From Sporofaciens musculi (GTDB taxonomy: Bacteria > Bacillota > Clostridia > Lachnospirales > Lachnospiraceae), in assembly GCF_009830285.1 (NCBI RefSeq), contig NZ_WUQX01000001.1, positions 496,501 to 560,500 of the forward strand: 64,000 bases of DNA, given 5' to 3'. Under the pieces are notes generated by a model that had not been told where the DNA came from, ran no database searches, and saw only the letters and a program-made list of their open reading frames with translations. Below are positions 26,039-34,835 of the stretch, in pieces. The first letter of the stretch is position 1. Each line of letters opens with the position of its first letter. The translations under genes and the position numbers were made by a program.

Positions 26039-26722
26039 ATGAATAGGGACAGCAGTAAGATTTTAGTGGTTGAAAATCTGGTGAAATACTATGGAGAAGG
26101 TGAAAACCAGGTTCGGGCGGTAGACCATACAGACATGGAAATAGAGAGGGGAAAATTTACGGCAATCGTAGGTCGCTCCGGCTCAGGAAAGTCTACGCTT
26201 CTGCACTTGATTGGAGGCTTGGACAGACCGGATGAAGGGAAGGTATGGATAGAAGGAAAGGATATCTTTGCCCTTAAGGACGACAGGCTGGCAGAGTTTC
26301 GCAGAAAAAAGATTGGATTTATTTTCCAGGATTTTAATCTGATTCCATCGTTGAATGTGTGGGAAAATATTGTGCTTCCCTTAGGGCTTGACAATCGGAA
26401 GGTGAGACGGGAGGACGTGGAGGAGGTTCTTGAGAAGATTGGAATTGCGGACAAAAAAGATGCCATGCCAAACGCACTGTCAGGCGGACAGAAGCAGCGT
26501 ACAGCCATTGCCAGGGCATTGGTGACCAGTCCAGCCATGATTCTGGCGGATGAACCCACTGGAAATCTTGATTCACAGACAGAGTTAGAGGTGATGAGCC
26601 TTTTGAAAAGCTGCGTAAAGGATATGGGACAGACGTTGGTTATGATTACTCATGACGAAATGATTGCCCAGATGTCAGACCGAATGATTGAGATTGAAGA
26701 CGGTAAGGCGGTGAATTGCTGA
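26039..26722 (+). CDS. ABC transporter ATP-binding protein (BceA/MacB-type)
   Basis: The 227-residue ATPase has Walker A GRSGSGKST at residues 45-53, the Q loop FIFQDFNLIPSL, signature LSGGQKQR, Walker B MILADEPTGNLD and H-loop MITHDE. This is the LolD/MacB-like subfamily that partners FtsX-type permeases. AGGAGGTAAT precedes the ATG. Its TGA overlaps the ATG of the permease (ATGA type junction at 26722). Confidence 0.95.
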   Translation: MNRDSSKILVVENLVKYYGEGENQVRAVDHTDMEIERGKFTAIVGRSGSGKSTLLHLIGGLDRPDEGKVWIEGKDIFALKDDRLAEFRRKKIGFIFQDFNLIPSLNVWENIVLPLGLDNRKVRREDVEEVLEKIGIADKKDAMPNALSGGQKQRTAIARALVTSPAMILADEPTGNLDSQTELEVMSLLKSCVKDMGQTLVMITHDEMIAQMSDRMIEIEDGKAVNC

Positions 26723-29181
26723 TGAAAATGACAACGAGAGTTGCTTATGACAATATGAAATACTATAAGAGCAGGAATATATTGATTGGGATTGCCATCG
26801 TGCTGACGACGCTGTTACTATTTGTAATTCCTACGGTGGGGAAGGGGATGATAGATTACCAATTTGCGGCAGTAAGAAGGATGTATCCATCCTGGCACGC
26901 CCTCTACCGAAATGTGGATGAGGAGACGGTCCGCCAACTGGCCGCCCATCATGATATCTCCACATATGGATTTAGAAGTGACGCAGGGTATATGAACTTG
27001 GACGACGCGGATGTTTCTATGATGTTTATGGATGCAAAAGGGCTTGAATTATATAAAATGGAGTTGGCCAAAGGAAGATTACCGGAACGAGAAGATGAGA
27101 TTGTAGTTTCAGAGGGAATTCTCAAGGAGCTGGGGCAGCAGGGGGATATTGGAGATACGATCACCGTTCCTTACCAGATATACAGAGGCGGTTCGCTGGA
27201 TTTGACAGAGACAAAGGAGTTCCAAATTTGCGGATTTTTTGAAGACAGCGACAGTAATTTGGAGAATCGAATCTATACGTCTCTGGTATCAGAAGCATTT
27301 ATCAAAGCTCAGGTTCCTAAAGAGGATATTGCCTATCGTTTCCTTTTACAGATTAATGATACAGATAAAGCCACAACAGACGATATCGAAGAAAGGATTA
27401 AGAACATTGCCAGCCAATTTGGAATTTCGGAAAATGAAACGAATATCAATATGGAGTATCTGGCAGCTAACTATGTAGATCCGGTTACCATACCTGTGAT
27501 TATTGTGATTATGGCGATTATCATGCTGGCGGGAGTAATTACCATTTACAGTATTTATTACGTTTCCATGAACCAGAGGATTCAGGAGTTTGGAAGGCTT
27601 AAGGCGATTGGAGCCACGAAGCGTCAGATTAAGCAGATTGTACTGCGGGAGGGCTTATGCGTTGCTGCCTTTGCGATTCCGGTTGGTTTAGTGATCGGCA
27701 CGCTGTCGGCCAAGGCTGTCATGTTCCTTTTTATAAATATGTTCGGTGAGGAGAGCGATTTTATGAGGGCCATGGGAGAAATAGTGGGAAACGGCGAGGT
27801 ATCCCTTTGTTATTGGTGGGCGTATCTTATTGCTATAACAGTGACCTTATGTACCGTATATATTTCTCTGCTTCTTCCCATGCATAAGGCCGCAAAAATT
27901 TCTGAGATAGAGGCAATGCGCGCCCAGGGAACAGGAAAAAAGGTTCGCAGCAGCAGAAAAGGGTATGAATATATTACCATTGGACGGCTGACCTTAAGGA
28001 ATCTGATGGATAATAAGAAGAAAAGCGCGATTACGATCATTTCCATGGCGGCTACGGGTGTATTCCTGATGATGGTTGCTACGGTCTTATCTTGTGCGAA
28101 CCCAAGGGAGAGCGCTGACAGCTCATTGGTAGGCCAGTATGAAATTTCTCCCATTATAAAGGAGTTTGACAAGGAGCACCCGGAGCTTAGATGGTCGGAG
28201 GTACAAAAGGATAACCCCTTGGATGAGACATTAAAGCAGCAGATTGAGAAGCTCCCTGGAGTAGAGAAGGTTGATGCATTTACCTCAGTCAAAGTAACAG
28301 GCGACATGTTTCTGGAGGGTGATTCTAATGCAATCAACGGAGTTCCAAAGGAATATGCCAAAGAATTGGAAAAAGGGATTGAGAGAGGAAAAGTGACCTA
28401 TGAGGAATTGAAGTCCGGAGATAAGGTGATTATGGACAGTGCCCTAAACCACTGGTATCCAGATTTGGACGTGGGAAGCAAGCTTAAGCTTGTGGTTCAT
28501 GACGGGGACCGCGAGTATGAGAAGGAGGTTGAGATTGCGGCAGTCGGGAATTATGGAAGTGGAATGACGAACTATGCCTGGCTGATTATGGCAAAAGAAG
28601 CGGCAGACCGGTTATGTGAGAATAATGCAAATCTGTATTTCCATGTAATTGCAGATAAGGATTATGACCAGAAGCTTTTCGAGTCTTTGGAGGAAATCGT
28701 AAAAGCTTCAGGAAGGATTGAGATGCGGACTTGGAAAAGTGAATATGACCGCTGGAAATCAGCCATGGCAACCACCAGCGGCGCTACCTATGCGTTTCTT
28801 GGGATTCTGGCATTGATTAGTGTGATGAATCTGATTAATACCATGTTAAACAGCGTCCATGTGCGTAAGAAAGAGCTTGGCATGATGCAGGCCATTGGAA
28901 TGTCTGATTCGCAGCTTATGAAAATGCTTCAGATGGAGGGACTTTTCTACACAGCAGGTACGCTCCTAATATCCGTGGGACTGGGAAGCATCGCCGGATA
29001 TCCCATATTCCTGTACGCAAAGAGGGATGGAATGTTTAATATTACCACGTACCATTATCCGGCCGCAGCAGCCCTTATCGTAATTGCAGCGCTGATTCTG
29101 ATTCAGATCTTGCTGGCAGTCGGAATCGGAAGGTCTGTGCGGAAGGACTCTTTGATTGACAGGGTACGGTTCAGTGAGTAA
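26722..29181 (+). CDS. FtsX-type ABC permease (BceB/MacB-like)
   Basis: The 819-residue permease has two FtsX/MacB modules: an N-terminal helix and large extracellular domain, three membrane segments around residues 250-400, a cytoplasmic stretch, a central helix near 435, a second extracellular domain (about 455-690) and three C-terminal segments (SVMNLINTMLNSVHVRKKEL region). Size and layout differ from single-domain BceB (about 660), closer to YvrN/MacB-duplicated clostridial permeases. The start is the ATG overlapping the ATPase stop at 26722. With the two-component genes upstream it would sense or remove membrane-active peptides. Confidence 0.9.
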   Translation: MKMTTRVAYDNMKYYKSRNILIGIAIVLTTLLLFVIPTVGKGMIDYQFAAVRRMYPSWHALYRNVDEETVRQLAAHHDISTYGFRSDAGYMNLDDADVSMMFMDAKGLELYKMELAKGRLPEREDEIVVSEGILKELGQQGDIGDTITVPYQIYRGGSLDLTETKEFQICGFFEDSDSNLENRIYTSLVSEAFIKAQVPKEDIAYRFLLQINDTDKATTDDIEERIKNIASQFGISENETNINMEYLAANYVDPVTIPVIIVIMAIIMLAGVITIYSIYYVSMNQRIQEFGRLKAIGATKRQIKQIVLREGLCVAAFAIPVGLVIGTLSAKAVMFLFINMFGEESDFMRAMGEIVGNGEVSLCYWWAYLIAITVTLCTVYISLLLPMHKAAKISEIEAMRAQGTGKKVRSSRKGYEYITIGRLTLRNLMDNKKKSAITIISMAATGVFLMMVATVLSCANPRESADSSLVGQYEISPIIKEFDKEHPELRWSEVQKDNPLDETLKQQIEKLPGVEKVDAFTSVKVTGDMFLEGDSNAINGVPKEYAKELEKGIERGKVTYEELKSGDKVIMDSALNHWYPDLDVGSKLKLVVHDGDREYEKEVEIAAVGNYGSGMTNYAWLIMAKEAADRLCENNANLYFHVIADKDYDQKLFESLEEIVKASGRIEMRTWKSEYDRWKSAMATTSGATYAFLGILALISVMNLINTMLNSVHVRKKELGMMQAIGMSDSQLMKMLQMEGLFYTAGTLLISVGLGSIAGYPIFLYAKRDGMFNITTYHYPAAAALIVIAALILIQILLAVGIGRSVRKDSLIDRVRFSE

Positions 29182-29244
29182 TATTATCCCCTCCATAGTT
29201 TTGGTATCTTAGTAGACGACGTCCACCAGCCCAAAGGGCATGAA

Positions 29245-29760
29245 TTACAGTGTGCTCTTTGGGCTTAGATGATACAGCTTCCCAATCAGTGTGCAAAGGG
29301 GACGATAGCAGACTAACGAGACCGCAATATTTCCACCACAGTGGAGTAGGTCGAAGGGGATTCCGGATACCCAGTAGGAGAAGCCGGCTGCCCATCCCCC
29401 CGCCAAAAAGTAGGGGATGGAGTACAGAAAACCGAAGGAAAGCCCATATGCCCCAAGAATGGCGCTGGTTGTAATGACTGACGTTTGCTGCTTTTTATTT
29501 AATAGGACAATCAGCGCCAAAATACTCCATATGTACAGATAGCCGAACCACCACAGACCAAAACCATAGATACAGCCCTCCAGGATTACGAATACATATA
29601 TGATTAAGAAAACCTTCTTTCGATACACTTGTGTATATATGTATATCAGAAGGGACACAATTTCTATATTTGGCAGGTAGGACATGCCTACCTGCCCGAT
29701 GAGCAGGATTGCGCCAAGAAGTGCCATGCTCACCAGTTCTTCTGTATTGACTCTACGCAT
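29245..29760 (-). CDS. ECF-transporter S-component-like membrane protein
   Basis: The 171-residue protein has about five or six hydrophobic segments typical of ECF substrate-capture S components (MALLGAILLIGQVGMSYLPN start; AILGAYGLSFGFLYSIPYF; SGIPFDLLHCGGNIAVSLV near the end). It follows a DUF4430 gene after eight bases, downstream of a cobalamin riboswitch, so its substrate is probably a corrinoid or precursor (inference). A hairpin (AGCCCAAAG/CTTTGGGCT) covers its 3' end and faces the FtsX permease. The energising EcfAAT subunits are not in this window. Confidence 0.78.
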   Translation of the reverse strand: MRRVNTEELVSMALLGAILLIGQVGMSYLPNIEIVSLLIYIYTQVYRKKVFLIIYVFVILEGCIYGFGLWWFGYLYIWSILALIVLLNKKQQTSVITTSAILGAYGLSFGFLYSIPYFLAGGWAAGFSYWVSGIPFDLLHCGGNIAVSLVCYRPLCTLIGKLYHLSPKSTL

Positions 29761-29768
29761 GGTTATTC

Positions 29769-30182
29769 TTAATATCCCTCTGTCAGTGTTAATTCAAACT
29801 TCTCCCCGTCTTCAATCGGTGTCTGGTCAGCAGAGGTGTTAAGCGCTTCCCCGTTCTTGGTAATGCACCACCATTGTTCTTTGGAATCGTCGGCTGTCTC
29901 ACCGTCTACGGAGGTGATAAACATTCCGAATTCGCCCTCAGTTCCCTCTACAAGTTCCTCACTCTTTAATACTTCTCCAAGATAAGCCGCGTCTGTCTGG
30001 TAGACGAAGTCCTTGGAGGTTTCATCGGCATGTACCACGGTTACGGTAATCTCCTTGGCGCCGGTCTGACCTTTAGGCATAAATACCTTGTAGATGCCAA
30101 ACATGGCAACTGCGGCGATCAAAACCGCTGCGATTAGAAGGATTACTTTTCTGTTAGATTGTTTTTGTGTTTTCTGTTCCAT
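29769..30182 (-). CDS. DUF4430 domain protein, membrane-anchored
   Basis: The 137-residue product has a positively charged N-terminus, one membrane helix (about residues 13-35: VILLIAAVLIAAVAMFGIYKVF) and an extracellular DUF4430 domain (ITVTVVHADETSKDFVYQTD ... WWCITKNGEALNTSADQTPIEDGEKFELTLTE). DUF4430 is a transcobalamin-like fold that binds corrinoids in some proteins, consistent with the riboswitch. The start at 30182 has AAAGGAAC upstream; the longer frame to 30242 would begin inside the riboswitch terminator. Confidence 0.85.
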   Translation of the reverse strand: MEQKTQKQSNRKVILLIAAVLIAAVAMFGIYKVFMPKGQTGAKEITVTVVHADETSKDFVYQTDAAYLGEVLKSEELVEGTEGEFGMFITSVDGETADDSKEQWWCITKNGEALNTSADQTPIEDGEKFELTLTEGY

Positions 30183-30240
30183 TTCTTTTGTTCCTTTCTT
30201 TTTTAAAGTCTGAATATCATTGTAAAATTTCCAAAGAAAC

Positions 30241-30268
30241 AAAAAAGTTTGCTTATTTAAGCAAACTT
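30241..30268 (-). terminator. Intrinsic terminator of the cobalamin riboswitch
   Basis: On the minus strand AAGTTTGCTT, loop AAAT and AAGCAAACTT form a perfect 10-bp hairpin followed by TTTTT. It lies between the aptamer and the DUF4430 start and is the probable off-switch. Confidence 0.8.
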
Positions 30269-30269
30269 C

Positions 30270-30475
30270 CCCCTTAATAGTGCAATAGAGATAGAATGTT
30301 TCGCTTTGGACGGAAGCCCCATTCTACATGTATGCAGGTAGTCTGGCTTCGGGCATGACCCTCACAGTGACCCCATCGCTCAGGATTCTCACCTGATTCC
30401 CGCTGCATATATGCGTAGATTTTCTATATAAGCACAATGATATGCAAGAACTGCCTGTTATACGGCAATCCCTGA
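30270..30475 (-). promoter_or_regulatory. Cobalamin (B12) riboswitch
   Basis: Read on the minus strand the leader carries the hallmarks of the AdoCbl-type aptamer: GGGAATCAGGTGAGAATCC, then GGTCACTGTGAGGG (the B12-box region) and CCGAAGCCAGACTACCTGC. These lie in the right order between a promoter and a terminator hairpin. Such riboswitches turn off corrinoid uptake genes when cobalamin is plentiful. The controlled genes encode a DUF4430 protein and an ECF-type S component. Confidence 0.88.
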
Positions 30476-30479
30476 TGAG

Positions 30480-30508
30480 ATAATACTATAAAATATTACA
30501 AGATTCAA
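30480..30508 (-). promoter_or_regulatory. Promoter of the cobalamin riboswitch operon
   Basis: On the minus strand TTGAAT and TATTAT are 17 bases apart (plus-strand ATTCAA 30503-30508, ATAATA 30480-30485), just upstream of the aptamer. Confidence 0.6.
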
Positions 30509-30542
30509 GTTATTTTTCAAAAGAGTCTAACAGTCAATATGG

Positions 30543-31871
30543 TTACAGCGCTTCCTGCCTCCGATAGATCAGGTAGGATAGTCCGGCTGATACAAATTCT
30601 GTAAAGCAGAAGGAATACCAGACGCCGTCCGCACCAAAGAGGCGGCTTAAAAGAAAGGCGGCGGGCATAATCAGTATAACGTAGCGAAGCAGCGAGATGC
30701 AAAGGGACGGAGTTCCTTTCCCCAATCCTTCTAATGCACCTGAGCAGGTGACGGAAACTGCCGATACGATAAATCCAAGGCTGATAATGTGGAGGGCTGT
30801 CACACCGATTTGGATGGTCTGTGAATTCGAGGTAAACAGACCGATTAACTCGGCCGGAATGAGCCAGGACAGGATTGTTCCGATACACATGACGCCCATG
30901 GTGAGAATAAGTGTGGTCCTGAAAATCCTCCGGACACGTTCTTTTTCCCCTGCGCCGTAATTGTAGCCCATCAGGGGGCGGATACCCTGGATGATTCCGT
31001 TTGCCGTCAGATAGATAAAGGTCTGTAGTTTATAATAAGCGCCAAGTACCAGTACGTAGGTTTCGGAAAACGCCGCAAGAATCCCGTTTAAAACCGAAAT
31101 AAGCAGGGATGGAAGGGCAAGGCTTAAGGTTGCCGACAGCCCCACAGAGTATAGCTTCATTGCTATGTTTTTCTCCGGCTTCAGATATTCGCGTTTTACC
31201 TTTACGGGAATAGGGTCTGCCTTACAGAACACCAGGTATGCAATCAGTGTTAATACCTGCCCGATTCCGGTTGCATACGCTGCCCCTGCGATACCCATTG
31301 CGGGAAAGAAGCCGATTCCAAAGATCATCAGCGGGTCCAGGATGATATTTGTTACAAATCCAAGCATCATACAGAACATGGATACTTTCATCTTTCCTAC
31401 TGCCTGGAATAGCTTCTCATATACCAAGGTAAGAGCAATTACAGCAGAAAATAAAAATGCACGGTTTGAATAGTTAAGCGCCATCTTGATTACCGTTTCA
31501 TCCGAGGAAAACATCCTAAGGAACGGGGGCATGATGGCAATACACAGGATGGTTAAGAAGATTCCGTGAAGAAGATTCAAAAACCATCCCTGGGAGGCGG
31601 ATTTGTCGGCATTGACTTGGTCGCCTGCACCGAGAAAATAGGCCACAGTTGCATTGATTCCGATTGCAAACCCGATTGCAATGGCATTAATCATATTCTG
31701 GATGGGGAAGACCAGGGCCAGCGCGGTCATGGCATCCTCGCTTAATTTTGCCACAAAGTAGCTGTCCACGATGTTGTACAGGGAATTGACTGCCATGGAA
31801 ATGACCATAGGCAGGGACATGGACAGGACGAGGGGAAGAATCTTCTTTTCTTTCATAAATGTTTGCTCCAT
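30543..31871 (-). CDS. MATE-family multidrug efflux transporter
   Basis: The 442-residue protein has about twelve membrane segments and MATE marks such as MVISMAVNSLYNIVDSYFV near the N-terminus, QNMINAIAIGFAIGINATVAYFLGAG and the C-terminal half repeat GIIQGIRPLMGYNYGAG. MATE carriers export drugs or metabolites with Na+ or H+ antiport. The start at 31871 has GGAGGT five bases upstream; a longer frame to 31958 would cross a terminator hairpin and lacks a good ribosome site. The gene is monocistronic with a regulated leader. Confidence 0.92.
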   Translation of the reverse strand: MEQTFMKEKKILPLVLSMSLPMVISMAVNSLYNIVDSYFVAKLSEDAMTALALVFPIQNMINAIAIGFAIGINATVAYFLGAGDQVNADKSASQGWFLNLLHGIFLTILCIAIMPPFLRMFSSDETVIKMALNYSNRAFLFSAVIALTLVYEKLFQAVGKMKVSMFCMMLGFVTNIILDPLMIFGIGFFPAMGIAGAAYATGIGQVLTLIAYLVFCKADPIPVKVKREYLKPEKNIAMKLYSVGLSATLSLALPSLLISVLNGILAAFSETYVLVLGAYYKLQTFIYLTANGIIQGIRPLMGYNYGAGEKERVRRIFRTTLILTMGVMCIGTILSWLIPAELIGLFTSNSQTIQIGVTALHIISLGFIVSAVSVTCSGALEGLGKGTPSLCISLLRYVILIMPAAFLLSRLFGADGVWYSFCFTEFVSAGLSYLIYRRQEAL

Positions 31872-31892
31872 AATGTACCTCCGTTTCAACAT

Positions 31893-31931
31893 AAAAACGC
31901 CACACAAAAACTTCTCAGTAATTGTGTGGCG
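31893..31931 (-). terminator. Attenuator-like terminator in the MATE leader
   Basis: On the minus strand CGCCACACAA (31931-31922) and TTGTGTGGCG (31907-31898) form a perfect 10-bp stem with a 14-base loop, followed by T5, between the promoter and the MATE start codon. This position indicates premature termination control. Confidence 0.7.
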
Positions 31932-31979
31932 AAAAAAGATTGCTCTTGAAAAATCCACTCCCGTAATGGGTTTGATATT

Positions 31980-32008
31980 AGTATGTCATAAGGGGACGGG
32001 AATGTCAA
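31980..32008 (-). promoter_or_regulatory. Promoter of the MATE gene
   Basis: On the minus strand TTGACA (32008-32003) and CATACT (31985-31980) are exactly 17 bases apart. Initiation near 31973 gives a leader of about 100 bases. Confidence 0.65.
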
Positions 32009-32084
32009 TCCCTTAATTGGGGGTTTTGTTTCTAATCTTTTTCCTTAATTTTTAAAAGTTAAAAGGAGAAATTAAAATAAAATC

Positions 32085-32399
32085 GTAGCAGAAGTGGAGG
32101 CTGTTTCCAAAGGAGATATTGACGAACGGGTTCAAGAATATTATGATAAGTATGAGATACTTTTGGAATTCAGAGGTGAGAAGGAATTCAGAGTGCATGT
32201 AGCTGTACAGGAGGGAATCGAGATCGGATTCTTCCAGGCGGCGCGCATCATACTGCGTTCTCTTATGATCTGACTTCCGAGAAAATGGGCGATTGGGCGG
32301 TATATATGGGCATTGAGGCTGTCTATATCGACAAAGACACGACAATCCGCCAGTTCAAGAACGAGCTTGGTGTGGAACAGTGTCGCGTACCGCAAATAG
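32085..32399 (+). pseudogene. araA: Remnant of L-arabinose isomerase gene (araA), internally deleted and frameshifted
   Basis: Three frames of this stretch together read as parts of L-arabinose isomerase (normally about 500 residues). The first part (VAEVEAVSKGDIDERVQEYYDKY, then VAVQEGIEIGF) resembles the middle of AraA. Near 32240 the frame changes and reads GGAHHTAFSYDLTSEKMGDW and GIEAVYIDKDTTIRQFKNEL, the C-terminus. A last single-base shift restores WNSVAYRK and the ancestral stop TAG at 32397-32399. The N-terminal half and the central region are gone, but an intact AAAGGAG site remains at 32063. It lies directly before the kinase and araD of the same pathway, so the operon has lost its first enzyme here. 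Confidence 0.8.
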
Positions 32400-32411
32400 G
32401 AGGAGCAACGC

Positions 32412-34007
32412 ATGAGCAACGTAAAAGAAGTAATTGAAAGCGGCAGGGCAGTCCTTGGTATTGAGTTAGGCTCAACCAGGATTAAGGCGGTTCTAATCGA
32501 CGAGAACCATAAGCCGATTGCGTCAGGGGACCACGAGTGGGAGAACCGGTTGGAGAATGGTAACTGGACGTATTCGTTGGACGATATCTGGACAGGGCTT
32601 CGGGACAGCTATAAGAACCTGGCGGCAGATGTGCAGAATAAGTACGGAGTAACGCTTAAGAAGATCGGTTCTATTGGCTTCAGCGCAATGATGCATGGAT
32701 ATATGGCATTTGATAAGGAGGGCAAGCTTCTGGTTCCCTTCCGTACCTGGAGGAATTCAACCACAGGGCCGGCGGCGGAGAAGCTGATTGATTTATTCCA
32801 GTATAATATTCCCCTTCGCTGGAGTATTGCCCATCTGTATCAGGCAATTTTGAATGGAGAAGACCATGTGAAGGATGTAGCGTATTTCACGACATTGTCA
32901 GGTTATATTCACTGGAGGCTGACAGGCGTGAAGGCTCTGGGTATCGGGGACGCATCCGGTATGTTCCCCATTGATGTGGAGAAGAAGGATTTCAACGAGG
33001 AAATGGTTCAGAAATTCGACGAGCTGGTGGCTGATAAGAATTTCCCATGGAAATTAAGAGATATTATGCCGAAGGTTATGGTTGCCGGAGAAGAAGCGGG
33101 CGTATTGACAGAAGAAGGCGTAAAGCTTCTGGATGAAAGCGGTAATCTTGAGGCGGGAATCCCCTTATGTCCGCCGGAGGGCGACGCCGGAACAGGGATG
33201 GCCGCAACTAACAGCGTTGCCAAGCGTACTGGAAATGTTTCTGCCGGAACCAGCGTATTTGCCATGATAGTGCTTGAGAAGGAGCTTAAGAAGGTATATC
33301 CGGAGATTGATCTTGTGACCACGCCGGATGGAAGCCTGGTTGCTATGGTACATGCCAACAACTGTACCTCAGATTTGAATGCATGGGTGGGGATTTTCCG
33401 AGAATTTGCAGAGAGCTTCGGAATAAAAGTGGATATGAATCAGCTATTTGGGACGCTGTACAATAAGGCCTTGGAGGGCGACGCAGACTGCGGCGGTCTG
33501 TTATCCTACGGCTATCTCTCCGGAGAATTTATCACAGGTGTGGATGAAGGGCGTCCATTGTTCGTAAGGTCACCAGAGAGTAAGTTCAATCTGGCTAACT
33601 TCATGCGTGTGAATCTGTTTACGGCGTTAGGGGCAATCAAGGTAGGTATGGACTTGCTCATGAAGGAAGAAGATGTGGCGATTGATTCGATTCTGGGACA
33701 CGGCGGTCTGTTTAAGACAAAGGGCGTCGGACAGAGAATCCTTGCGGCAGCCATTAATGCACCCGTATCTGTTATGGAGACGGCAGGAGAGGGCGGCCCC
33801 TGGGGCGTGGCGCTTCTGGCGGCTTATATGAAGAATAAGGCAGAGGGAGAGAACCTGGAGGATTATCTGGCAAAGAAGGTATTTGAAGGAAATGCAGGAA
33901 GCAGGATGGAACCAGACCCGAAGGATGTGGAAGGATACGAGGTATTTACAGAAAGATACAAAAAGGGTGTGGCAATCGAGAAAGAGGCGCTTAAAAGCCT
34001 GATTTAG
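32412..34007 (+). CDS. araB: FGGY-family carbohydrate kinase, probable L-ribulokinase
   Basis: The 531-residue kinase has the FGGY ATPase core: N-terminal phosphate motif [17 protein letters not shown], catalytic region [28 protein letters not shown], and the second phosphate motif [15 protein letters not shown], with [15 protein letters not shown] near the end. Its place between an araA remnant and araD points to L-ribulose phosphorylation; similar clostridial proteins are often labelled xylulokinase, so substrate is inferred. AGGAGG overlaps the ancestral araA stop and precedes the ATG by eight bases. Confidence 0.85.
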   Translation: MSNVKEVIESGRAVLGIELGSTRIKAVLIDENHKPIASGDHEWENRLENGNWTYSLDDIWTGLRDSYKNLAADVQNKYGVTLKKIGSIGFSAMMHGYMAFDKEGKLLVPFRTWRNSTTGPAAEKLIDLFQYNIPLRWSIAHLYQAILNGEDHVKDVAYFTTLSGYIHWRLTGVKALGIGDASGMFPIDVEKKDFNEEMVQKFDELVADKNFPWKLRDIMPKVMVAGEEAGVLTEEGVKLLDESGNLEAGIPLCPPEGDAGTGMAATNSVAKRTGNVSAGTSVFAMIVLEKELKKVYPEIDLVTTPDGSLVAMVHANNCTSDLNAWVGIFREFAESFGIKVDMNQLFGTLYNKALEGDADCGGLLSYGYLSGEFITGVDEGRPLFVRSPESKFNLANFMRVNLFTALGAIKVGMDLLMKEEDVAIDSILGHGGLFKTKGVGQRILAAAINAPVSVMETAGEGGPWGVALLAAYMKNKAEGENLEDYLAKKVFEGNAGSRMEPDPKDVEGYEVFTERYKKGVAIEKEALKSLI

Positions 34008-34025
34008 AAAAAAGGAGTTAAGATT

Positions 34026-34727
34026 ATGCTAGAGCAACTGAAAAAGGAAGTGTATGAAGCTAATATGCTGCTTCCAAAATACGGGCTGGTTACATTTACC
34101 TGGGGAAATGTAAGCGGAATTGACCGCGAGAAGGGGCTGTTTGTGATTAAGCCAAGCGGCGTGGATTATGATAAGCTGACGCCGGAGGATATGGTGGTCG
34201 TTGATTTGAATGGAAATAAGGTGGAGGGTGAGTACAATCCTTCTTCAGATACCGATACTCATGTGGTTTTGTACAACCGTTTCCCAGAGGTGGGCGGCAT
34301 CGTGCACACTCATTCCTCCTGGGCCACAAGCTGGGCGCAGGCAGGGAGAGGGATTCCGTGTTACGGGACAACCCATGCGGATTATCTCTACGGAGAGGTT
34401 CCTTGTGTAAGGAATCTGACAAAAGAAGAAATCGACCAGGCGTATGAAAAGAATACAGGCGTTTTGATTGCAGATGAATTCCAGGCGAAAAAGCTGGATT
34501 ATAATGCTACTCCGGCGGTACTGTGCAAGAACCACGGACCCTTTACCTGGGGCAAGGATGCACATGAGGCTGTGCATAATGCGGTTGTATTAGAGGAGGT
34601 GGCGAAGATGGCCGCGCGGTGTGAGATGATTAATCCGCAGAATAAGCCGGCGCCACAGGAGTTACAGGATAAGCATTATTACCGGAAGCATGGCGCTAAT
34701 GCGTATTACGGCCAGCCAGGGAAATAA
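34026..34727 (+). CDS. araD: L-ribulose-5-phosphate 4-epimerase
   Basis: The 233-residue class II aldolase-like enzyme interconverts L-ribulose 5-phosphate and D-xylulose 5-phosphate, feeding the pentose phosphate pathway. Features include [35 protein letters not shown], the zinc ligands in [16 protein letters not shown] and [20 protein letters not shown], with [13 protein letters not shown]. Length is typical. AAAAAAGGAG lies before the ATG, 18 bases after the kinase. A terminator follows at 34747. Confidence 0.95.
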   Translation: MLEQLKKEVYEANMLLPKYGLVTFTWGNVSGIDREKGLFVIKPSGVDYDKLTPEDMVVVDLNGNKVEGEYNPSSDTDTHVVLYNRFPEVGGIVHTHSSWATSWAQAGRGIPCYGTTHADYLYGEVPCVRNLTKEEIDQAYEKNTGVLIADEFQAKKLDYNATPAVLCKNHGPFTWGKDAHEAVHNAVVLEEVAKMAARCEMINPQNKPAPQELQDKHYYRKHGANAYYGQPGK

Positions 34728-34746
34728 TTGAGAAGATACGAGGAGG

Positions 34747-34776
34747 AACCAGTCTGAAACAGCAGGCTGGTTTTTT
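34747..34776 (+). terminator. Terminator after araD
   Basis: AACCAGTCTG (34747-34756) pairs with CAGGCTGGTT (34763-34772), with loop AAACAG and T4 after it. Confidence 0.8.
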
Positions 34777-34835
34777 CACAGGAGGGAATGATCCACAAGA
34801 ATGCGATTGAATTCCTGATGGAGGAGAATAAGTAG

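Noticed and set aside
31872..31958. GTG-started N-terminal extension of the MATE protein
   Set aside because: It crosses a terminator hairpin; the ATG at 31871 has GGAGGT. A role as an attenuation leader peptide cannot be excluded but is unsupported.
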